NCBI RefSeq assembly: GCF_027579695.1
Contig: NC_083596.1
Coordinates: 17,759,755-17,823,754, forward strand
Direction of reading: 5' to 3'
DNA: 64,000 nt
From: Neoarius graeffei
Lineage: Eukaryota > Chordata > Actinopteri > Siluriformes > Ariidae
This document shows positions 56,360 to 64,000 of the stretch, in pieces. How positions within the stretch are numbered: position 1 is the first letter of the stretch; every line of letters begins with the position of its first letter. Below the pieces are notes generated by a model, which ran no database searches, had not been told where the DNA came from, and was given only the letters and a program-made list of their open reading frames with translations. The position numbers were made by a program, and so were the translations under genes.

Positions 56360-57024
56360 CGCCAGTGTTTCCCACAGAAATTTTGGAGACTATGGGGGCA
56401 AGCCATGGGGGGTGGGGGTGGGGGGGGTGTTTAAAATTGAGTGATATGTTAAATATTAAGTTATTACTGAAAAACTATTGATTAAAAAACACAGACACTG
56501 AGAAATGGTCCTATAAACAACTTTACCAATATAAAAGATTACCAGGACTACAAAAATGCAGAAAAATAGGCTTTACTTATCCAAATGCTCCTGTTGGTTC
56601 AAAAGTTAAAGTGCAGAGAACCTCACAGCACAACATGAAGTTACCTTAAAATATAATATAAATGCCTCAGCTTTCATGTAAGAAAAAAAAACTATTAATA
56701 CTAGTACTGTGTGCAGGCAGTCTCTCCTGAAGACTAAATTAAACAATAATTATAAACTAATAAAATAAATGGCTCAGGCTTCATAGAAGAAAAAAAACAA
56801 TTTGAACAGAATCTCACAGTATGATGCTGAAGCTGCCTAAACAATGGAAAATAAAATACCATTTTGGCAAAAACGTTGGCATCCATTAATTTCTTGTATT
56901 AAGTAAAAAAAAATATGTTGCCAGATACTGCTGACGTTTTACAGCCCAAAATATGTTCAAAACCCGCCAAAATGCACTTAAAACCGCCCAAATTGTGCGG
57001 GAAACCGCCCAATCTGGCAACACT
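56360..57024. mobile_element. hAT left end and a miniature hAT
   Basis: CAGTGTTTCCCACAGAAATT at 56363 is a typical hAT terminus; its right partner was not found. At 56918-57024 TGTTGCCAGATACTGC and CAATCTGGCAACACTG form the ends of a longer relative of the 92-bp element at 49677. The rest is AT-rich unassigned sequence. Confidence 0.5.
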
Positions 57025-57026
57025 GG

Positions 57027-57122
57027 TGGCAGTAATGGCTGCACTCATGTCGAGGATGTAAACACAATCTGGCAACACAGGCAGCAGTAATGGCTGCACT
57101 CGTGTCGAGGATGTAAACACAG
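57027..57122 (+). repeat. Two-unit tandem duplication
   Basis: GCAGTAATGGCTGCACTC.TGTCGAGGATGTAAACACA occurs twice (57029-57066 and 57083-57122), separated by a piece of the CTGGCAACAC terminus of the miniature hAT. Confidence 0.85.
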
Positions 57123-57566
57123 TTGACGCGGCAACGGACATACATGACATAGTGGATGTAATTTACGTTCACAACTTTTTTTGCTGTCAAATATTTAATA
57201 TTAAATTTTGTAACTCGACTGACAATAGCCGGCGGCATAACAAGCCATAGCCGGCGATTTGCCGCTGGTGACCGGCTACTTTTGAGACCGCTGCGTGTAT
57301 GAACTCCATCTGACTGAGGATATCCAGATCCAGAGGATTACAGTCATTTACACTTATTCACGTCATCAACTTGTGAATAAGTGAGACAGAATCGAAAGCA
57401 TCCAGCTGATTCGGTGAAACGTCTCTCTCTCTTTCTCGCCATCCTTACAATCAGACAGACCTTTAACCCAGATAGCATTAACTGTAATACTCAGCAAAGA
57501 GTGTCTCACATACCAGAGCATAATGACGACGTACATAAGATATCCTGAGTGATTTGATCTCCGATA
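57123..57566. other. Unassigned sequence
   Basis: TATAGCCGGCG-type motifs at 57225-57285 look like a decayed element end. No gene. Confidence 0.4.
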
Positions 57567-58088
57567 CCCCTTTTCCACCAAATCAGTTCCAGGGCTGGTT
57601 CGGGGCCAGTGCTGGTGCTGGTTCACAACTCGTTCAACTTGCGAGCCAGCTGAGAACCAGTTTGCTTTTCCATAGCTCGCGGTGCTAAGTGGAGCCACGT
57701 CATTACATCGCTGTATACGTCAGTTACGGCGCTACGTTTACATAAACCTTGGCGCAAATATCAAAGCAAAAACACGGAAGAAGCAGCAGCAGCAACAACA
57801 ACAATAATAATAATAATAATGGATGACTTCGCGTTTGTACAGCTGCGGCTTCTCGGCGCTTAAAAATGGCGATCTTTCGCGGTCTTGTTATTGTTGTTGG
57901 TCTTAACAACTCCGCCCCCCCGCTGACGTAAGCGGCTCTTTCCTCTGGCCCAGCAGAGAGTTGGTGCTAGCCTGGAACCGGTTTTTCTGGCCCCAGAGCC
58001 AGTTCTTTGTCAGTGGAAACAGAAAACCCGGTTCCAAACTAAGCACTGGCCCCGAACCAGCCCTGGAACTGCTTTGGTGGAAAAGGGG
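57567..58088. mobile_element. MITE with CCCCTTTTCCACCAAA ends, copy B (inverted)
   Basis: Same family as 21619-22062 in the opposite orientation, with both ends intact (CCCCTTTTCCACCAAATCAG and GGTGGAAAAGGGG). The interior includes (AAT)n and a GCGGAGTTGTTAAGACC block shared by the copies. Confidence 0.85.
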
Positions 58089-58542
58089 CACGAGTGAATT
58101 TGAAATGCATGAAACTGGACATAGAGGGTTACAATCTGTCCCGTTTCAACTGGACTGCATTCGTGACCCTCAGAGATCTAAGCAAGCATCTTTTCCAATT
58201 TCCTCAAAAGAATACAAGCTGGAAGGAAAAACTAAACAGCCCTCGAGAGCCGAGCCGAGCGTGGCCTGCTGTAATAAAGCCTGGTTTACTAGTACAACAC
58301 TGATGGCATCTTTCGCTTTTCAATGCGAGACTGATATCAGACAGGAGATCTGATCTGAGCTCAGCATCCTCACAGTAATCAAGTGACGCAAAACGTCACA
58401 GGTCTTGGCAGGACCCTCTAACGTTCATGATCATGATTCGTATCCAATTCACAGCATAAAACACATCTGATTTATTTCCAAACAGCAGCTCTTGATTTGC
58501 TATATTTGAAATCATGGGATTATATTAGAGTGCTTATTCGAA
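58089..58542. other. Unassigned sequence
   Basis: Unique-looking; no splice-bounded frame or repeat recognised. Confidence 0.5.
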
Positions 58543-59933
58543 TATGGGTCGGTCTCAGAAACTGGGTGCTGTGGGGGTACCCCACTAAATATACTCTCAG
58601 TCAATAAACTATATGGTTTTGAATGGTGATGTTGGTTTTAATTTGAAATAAAATGATGAAAGAAATAATACAGATAAAACTAAATCTTTGATGTGAATAC
58701 TCTATTCAGAATTTGGCAAAAATTCTGCAAATTTGTGGAAAAATGGTGGCTTGATCTGGGACATGATAAACGGTTGACTACATCGCATTCCCTTAAAAAG
58801 GTTGTAGTCCACTGAAAAGTCTACAGTTATCACTAATTGTATTTTAAGTTGTAACTTTATACACCTAAGGATTGGTGCGCTCACAGAATAATCATAACCG
58901 TAATAAAACATCATGTGAAATATTTGATCACCGTTGTAACTCCATTTTCCGCAGACTCAAACCCAATATGATCGCATGTTTTGATCTAAACGGAAAGCCT
59001 CAGGGTCAAGGCCACGACCTCACCAAAAGTAGGAACTTAAAATCACTACGCCATATAAAAATTTAGTTATAAATCTGCGATTTTGTTTTTTTAAAACGAA
59101 AGCTGAAAGTTAGGTATAGAATATGTTTCTTACAGAATATGTTACGATGGTAGCTGGTCTTGTATGAATTTCTGAGCTATAAAACGAGTTGTGATCTATT
59201 TTTTACCGTAGCGTGTTATTTGTTATTTAAAGGTGAGTTTTGACGGTTTTATTTTGTTTTAGTCTGGCAGTATAAGGCAACAGAATGTTTCTTTTTCATC
59301 TTACTTTCATATTTCGTAGTGTTTGCGTATTTTTGGCCAATATTTTGCAATCATGGTCAATTTAGATCGAACTTTTGATAGAATCTACGGCCAGTCATTT
59401 TGCCCCGCCCCCGCCTCGCGCTCCATCCGGTGCTGTAGTGATGTCCCGTTGCTCGTGCGCCGCAGCAGAGACCCGCGCGACCTTCAGCCGGTACAGTCGC
59501 TGTTCTTTTACCACCGCCGTTATTCTCATCTTCCCGGTGTGTTCTTGATTTTTCCATTGTGTCCTATTTCGCCATATCAAATACCCAAACTGTATCATAT
59601 TATTCATATTTAAGTGAATAATCAATTCAGTCATCATAACTTGGCATTTTTAACCCAAGCAATCAAAAAGAGGAAATTTATTAATCAAATAAATTAATTC
59701 TTCATGATGGAGTTATTTTATATGGAAATCAATTTTACAAAAGCATTTGAATTGTAATCAAAAACATTTCCACAGTGGAGGCCAGATAAAGCAAGATACT
59801 ATCTTTATTCTTATTAAACATGACAAAAGAAACATTGAGTGTTCGGTAAATGCAAAAAAAAAGTAAAATTAGAAAATTTATTTTTTGACCATAATGTCCC
59901 AAATGAGAGACCAGTTTCTGAGACGGGCCCATA
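58543..59933. mobile_element. 1.39-kb TIR element, family unknown
   Basis: Left TATGGGTCGGTCTCAGAAAC and right GTTTCTGAGACGGGCCCATA are inverted repeats of about 23 bp. The interior includes a GC-rich block (59397-59520) within AT-rich flanks. No transposase motif recognised and no clear target duplication. Confidence 0.65.
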
Positions 59934-60047
59934 TAACTTTTTTATAGTAATAACTAATTCATAGGGACTTACGGGGGCAGACGCGCCACATAATCGCAGA
60001 TTAACAGATTTTTAAACTGTCATTTAACAGAGGAAATCTCATCGCAC

Positions 60048-60097
60048 ATGGTTTATAGCCAACTCGGTGCTATGTGCCCTGTCGGCTATCAGCTCAT
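60048..60097. repeat. 50-bp core, inverted relative to copy A
   Basis: Begins ATGGTTTATAGCC and ends GCTATCAGCTCAT on +, that is, the same direction on the chromosome as in copy A although the element body is reversed. Flanked by arms 60026-60047 and 60098-60122. Confidence 0.8.
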
Positions 60098-60516
60098 GTA
60101 CGATTGGATTTTGTGGAATAACTCTTATTCTATCCACATTCACTGGATTTTGAGAAACCGAGCATTTTTATTTTTTTGCAAAGTCGGTAAATAAAAGCTT
60201 TATACAAAACGTCCGACAAAATCATTTCCGCTTAGACAGACTTCTTAAAAACCTATCGATGGCTGCACGAATTGACTTTAGTTTTGTTTTTTTGTAGAAA
60301 GTCCAGTCGTGACGAGGTATAGAATAGCTTTAGACATTTATTTAATTCTTCCCTGAACATTTCAGTTCTGTAATTTTCAAACTTCTTTGAGCAGTCTTAA
60401 AAAAAAAAAAAACACATTTTAAATGTTTAAAGATGAAGAAGGAAAGCAAACCGGTGATTACAGTAGCAATTTGTGAGAAATGTGATAATTGTTGAAAATA
60501 TGCATAATGTTCTTAC

Positions 60517-60631
60517 CATCAAATACTTTCATACCATATTTCGTTGCTTTTTTTTTTGTATTTTTTGGGGTTTTGTTTTCGAGTAGAGTTTTTATTTCGT
60601 CCTCGGTTGGTTCAGCGACACGCTCCGCCAT
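60517..60631 (-). pseudogene. KIAA1958/DUF3504-like first exon, intact
   Basis: ATG at 60629-60631, then 38 sense codons and one base (115 nt) ending before the donor GTAAGA: MAERVAEPTEDEIKTLLENK, KTPKNTK and KATKYGMKVFD. This is the N-terminal helical part of KIAA1958/QRICH1-like proteins (AE..ED.I..LL..K..KNT..ATK), a group whose C-terminal DUF3504 domain derives from Crypton tyrosine recombinases. Only this exon is present in the roughly 0.7-kb element; the recombinase domain is absent, so the exon is a leftover of an autonomous relative. The intact frame, with a long A run inside, suggests limited age. Confidence 0.65.
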
Positions 60632-61421
60632 TTTGTTTTTCTCTTCTCACTGTATATGAGCTGATATCCTAGTAGCAGCCAATCACAGCATACAACTGCT
60701 CATATCCAGTGAATGTGGATATAATAAATGGTGAGATGTCAAGATGTTTATTTAATAGTCTCAAGTATCGGGGGACGCAAGACGACGGCGTAGAGTGAGC
60801 ATCAGTATTGAGGTATTTCACCCACGTGACCAAGTCACGTGACGCAGCCATTTTGGACGGCACGCTTAAGTCCTTCAGTGCAAGGCGGTATGAGATGGTG
60901 GAGACCTTTGCACATTTTAACAAGAAAGTAAGCTGTGATTCGTGTTAAATTGGATCTGTCTTTTATCACAAACACTGTACCCAGCCTTGGTATGGAGCCC
61001 TATTTATTTATTTCTGTGTCACATTTCTTTCTAGCCTCTGTTATTGCATTTTATGTCTGATGTCTGCTACATGCAACCCTAGACAAATTAACACTGCCTT
61101 GTTTCACTGCTCAGATGGGTTAACAAACACTGACCCGTTTACTTTTTGCTATATATTTTATCAAAATTGCGTTAACTGATAAACTAACCTGAAATGAAAT
61201 GATCACTGCAAAGTCTGGAGTACTCTGTTGGCTCCCAATCCTGTCTCTTCACAGCTGTAATCCATTTGGCCCTCTTGTCTGGGTCAAAACTGGTAGTGAT
61301 GTGTCGGTCGCGAACGATCCGGTTCAAAGAGCCGGCTCTTTGAAGTGAACGACGGGAGCCGGCTCTTCGGTGGGAGCCGAGTTGGGGAGTCGAATTAGTT
61401 TTTTGTCCTTAGGTGCCTCAG

Positions 61422-62121
61422 GTGGGGTTTACATTAGACCGTATCAGCGGATCATCAGATTAACGTTTTTAAAACGATTAACATGCACACAGCAACGCCA
61501 ATACACGATTCGCGTGCACACAGCAACGCCAATACACGGATACACTCGGCTCAGCAGGCATCCTGCGCTCCAAATCACTCCGCCCTGAACAGCGAGTGCC
61601 CTCTGGAGGGTGCGCACTCCGGCCCTGCGCAGCTCACAGAGCGCGCGAGTGAAGTGCACGAGCAGTGATTCGGGACTGAGCCGCTGTGTGTGTGCTCTCG
61701 GTGCATATCGGGTATGCGCGTCACTTACCACTTGCAAGTGGAAGGATGGCAAGCCTAAAGACAATCATAACTACACAATGGGCAGTATTTGCATCAGTAT
61801 TTGCAGTATTTTTATACTTTTATACTCTTTAATGAAAGGTGATACAAGGCGGAAGTCCGCGCCGTTTTTCAGCAGTCGCGTCACATGACCAACGCCAGCG
61901 AATCAGGAAGGTGGATGTCACAGTGACGTTGTCCAATGACGACGCCAGCTAGAGCTCAGCACAGCGTATCCGCGTATTCTCAATGTTTACACAGCACCGG
62001 ACCAGACACGATCTGGATTGAATACGTGGACCCTGGCGGATTCCCGTTTCCCGGCGGTTTAATGTAAACAGACAGTGCATCCGCGAAGAAAACGAGACAG
62101 ATACAGTCTAATGTAAACTTG
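61422..62121. mobile_element. 700-bp MITE, third layer
   Basis: Inverted GTTTACATTAGAC.GTATC at both ends, with GCCTCAG duplicated at 61415-61421 and 62122-62128 (7 bp exact, 8 with one mismatch), hAT-like. A CAGCAACGCCAATACACG duplication occurs near the left end. Confidence 0.8.
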
Positions 62122-62513
62122 GCCTCAGAGAGAGAGACTTTCACAAAAAAAGTTGCTGTCCGATTGCGTCTTTGTGTTGTCTATTACCATTCAAAGGAAA
62201 AAAAGTAGCATGGTGTACGCCTACTTTTTTTGGTTGATGTCATTCACAGCTGCGAAAATACAAAAATTGGTGTAATGCTTAAAGCTGTGGAGCGCAGGGG
62301 AGAGGAGTCTGTGAGGCACCTGAGGAGGGGAAAATCAGCTGTGTATTTTATATTGGTAATATAACAGTTTTGCATTATGTTTGTGAGAAAATAATTTATT
62401 AATTGGTAAGCAAGTTTTATTTCTATAGCTAGAACATTGTTACACTGCTATACTTTACAAAGCTTTACAATGGCTACAAAAACTAAAAAATAAAATGGAA
62501 AAAACATCCTATT

Positions 62514-62886
62514 CATCTCTCATCTCATTATCTCTAGCCGCTTTATCCTGTTCTACAGGGTCGCAGGCAAGCTGGAGCCTATCCCAGCTGACTACGGGCG
62601 AAAGGCGGGGTACACCCTGGACAAGTCGCCAGGTCATCACAGGGCTGACACATAGACACAGACAACCATTCACATTCACACCTACGGTCAATTTAGAGTC
62701 ACCAGTTAACCTAACCTGCATGTCTTTGGACTGTGGGGGAAACCGGAGCACCCGGAGGAAACCCACGCGGACACGGAGAGAACATGCAAACTCCGCACAG
62801 AAAGGCCCTCGCCGGCCATGGGGCTCGAACCCGGACCTTCTTGCTGTGAGGCGACAGCGCTAACCACTACACCACCGTGCCGCCGG
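62514..62886 (-). mobile_element. DANA-like SINE, third layer
   Basis: Complete on -, with an exact 13-bp duplication AAAACATCCTATT at 62501-62513 and 62887-62899. Confidence 0.95.
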
Positions 62887-63522
62887 AAAACATCCTATTG
62901 ATAAAATATAAATAATAATGTAATTAATTAACTAGTTAATTGCAGCAATTAAATAAAAAATAAAATCTCAGGAGCCGTTTGGGAGCCGAAAGAGCCGGCT
63001 CCTTATAGTAAGAAGAGCCAAAAGAGCCGGCTCCCGAAAAAGAGCCGAAATTCCCATCACTAGAAACCGGTAAAAGGAGCGTCCTGCACGCTGTCCCTGT
63101 CTGTTGTGGCAGCCCACAGCACAACAAGCAAACACCATGGTTATTTATAGAGTGCTTACTGACAAATTAATCTATTCTAGGTGTCTGTAACACATTTTTT
63201 TTCAAGCTGGTTCTCCCTCTGTCTGCAGCGTTAGTATGTAGCTTGACGTTCAAAATGGCGGACACCGGGGTGTCACGTGACCCTGTGACGTCAGGTGAAA
63301 TACCTCAATAGGACAGCTCTGGTGGCATTTATCAGGTTATGTCTGTGCGATAAAAATACGAAATTTTGAACAGGAAGCATCATATCATGAGCCTGGACAG
63401 TTATTTTCTGCAAATCTCAGACAGTATGAAGAAAGTAATAAAAAAAAAAAAAAACGGCAAAGACCAGCTCTACCTCGAGCCCTGATGGAGGAGGTGAGTT
63501 AACCGATGCTAGCTCAAGAGCT

Positions 63523-64000
63523 ATGGAGCCATGTCTTATTCAAGCTTTGGATAAGATAACAGACCACCTCACTAAAGTCATTGGCACCAAAGTTGCCACG
63601 GTCTTAGAGGCCATTAAAGAGCAGACCTCGCAGTTGCAAGCAATTGCCATGCATGTTGCTGAAACTGAAGAGCGAATTGCTGATGTTGAAACTACTGCTA
63701 CATCCTCAGAGGCTAGGACAACGGCTCTTGAAAAACAAGTGCTCGACATGCTGGAGCATAATCGATGACCTTGACAACCAAGGCGGCAGATGCAACGTGC
63801 GTATGGTTGGATTACCTGAGGACACCGAGGGGTCAGATCCGGTAAAATTCTTAGAGAAATGGGTCCCCGAATACCTCCAGATGACGACAAAAGATGGCCG
63901 ACTGAAGCTTGACCGGGCTCACAGATCCTTAGCATTGAAACCCGGTCCAAATCAAAAGTCCAAGACCACGGATACTGAAGTTCCACAACTTTTGAGACAA
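63523..64000 (+). pseudogene. L1-like LINE ORF1 (coiled coil and RRM start), runs off the window
   Basis: Residues from MEPCLIQALDKITDHLTKVI to EKQVLDMLEHN form a heptad-rich coiled coil (ALDKI..HL.KV....VATVLEAI; TTALEKQVLDML). A frameshift near 63765 moves the frame to DDLDN, RCNVRMVGLPEDTEGSDP, VKFLEKWVPEYL and RLKLDRAHRSL, the start of the RRM-like domain of L1 ORF1p, an RNA-binding chaperone of the retrotransposition particle. An in-frame upstream extension into KTAKTSSTSSPDGGG (from about 63455) behind a poly-A run suggests a second indel. The remainder, and any ORF2, is beyond the window. Confidence 0.8.

Larger units (their letters stand above)
60026..60742 (-). mobile_element. DUF3504/KIAA1958-type exon-bearing TIR element, copy B (inverted)
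   Basis: Reverse-complement counterpart of 11842-13095: TTCTATCCACATTCACTGG at 60128-60147 and its inverse near 60703-60722. The uninterrupted first exon lies at 60517-60631. The end block (60026-60122) has its 50-bp core in the opposite sense relative to copy A. Confidence 0.78.
61294..63062. mobile_element. hAT element (TAGTGATG ends), second layer
   Basis: Ends TAGTGATG / CATCACTA with subterminal AGAGCCGGCTC palindromes on both sides; flanks AAAACTGG (61286-61293) and GAAACCGG (63063-63070) are 8 bp with two differences. Contains a MITE and a SINE. Confidence 0.8.
60806..63310. mobile_element. Outer TIR element of a four-layer nest
   Basis: TATTGAGGTATTTCACC at 60806 is mirrored by GGTGAAATACCTCAATA ending at 63310; both ends continue with CACGTGAC-rich sequence and an ATTTTGGACGG / TTTTGAACGTC block. 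It hosts the hAT 61294-63062. Without inserts it is about 740 bp. Family unknown. Confidence 0.75.

Noticed and set aside
59397..59520. GC-rich block as possible VKORC1L1 exon 1 or promoter
   Set aside because: Neither strand encodes the expected N-terminal helix or loop cysteines; it lies within a TIR element.
22080..62880. tRNA genes at heads of SINEs (22080, 24610, 28755, 42780, 43310, 50630, 62870)
   Set aside because: They have A and B boxes but no complete cloverleaf, and are fused to SINE bodies with target duplications.

Overview
The window is nuclear DNA of a ray-finned (teleost-type) fish. This rests on two recognisable vertebrate genes with GT-AG introns and on a repeat load typical of fish: Tc1-like transposons, hAT, Harbinger and TTAA-target elements, a DANA-like tRNA SINE, L2/CR1-like and L1-like LINE pieces. 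I cannot name the species.

Host genes. The last three coding exons of beta-glucuronidase (GUSB) lie on the + strand at 431-607, 10874-11009 and 13307-13455 (stop). Exons 2 and 3 of VKORC1L1 (vitamin K epoxide reductase complex subunit 1-like 1) lie on the - strand at 40314-40423 and 30882-31102 (stop). The two genes converge tail to tail, the same order and orientation as in mammals. The GUSB 5' part lies left of the window. VKORC1L1 exon 1 was not found and is probably to the right. No other intact host gene was recognised, so most of the 64 kb is intron, 3' UTR or intergenic DNA filled by mobile-element relics.

Layout. 1-13.5 kb: GUSB 3' exons; introns hold a palindromic TTAA element end, a TIR element with a nested hAT, a LINE tail, a second hAT, two Tc1-type transposons, a composite TTAA element, a THAP-exon TTAA element and a DUF3504 (tyrosine-recombinase type) element. 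13.5-30.9 kb: 3' flanks of both genes, with a 42-bp-TIR MITE, a 698-bp palindrome, a second Tc1 copy, a hAT inside another TIR element, several SINEs and a tRNA/5S-rRNA composite SINE. 31.1-40.3 kb: VKORC1L1 intron 2, with two minisatellites (one inside a hAT), THAP and SWIM/YqaJ-type relics and a DUF3504 relic. 40.4-64 kb: probably VKORC1L1 intron 1 or upstream sequence, with SINEs, a RecQ-helicase-exon MITE, a Harbinger derivative, nested hATs, a Myb/SANT element, a LINE split by the second composite TTAA element, an inverted DUF3504 element copy, a four-layer nest at 60.8-63.3 kb and the start of an L1-like ORF1.

The most interesting signals are a 50-bp core that lies in opposite orientation in the two DUF3504 element copies; a perfectly length-symmetrical 2 x 336-bp palindrome; a 21-bp in-place micro-inversion inside one Tc1 transposase; a tRNA/5S SINE with a clean 14-bp target duplication; and the repeated retention of a first coding exon plus splice donor in otherwise gutted elements.
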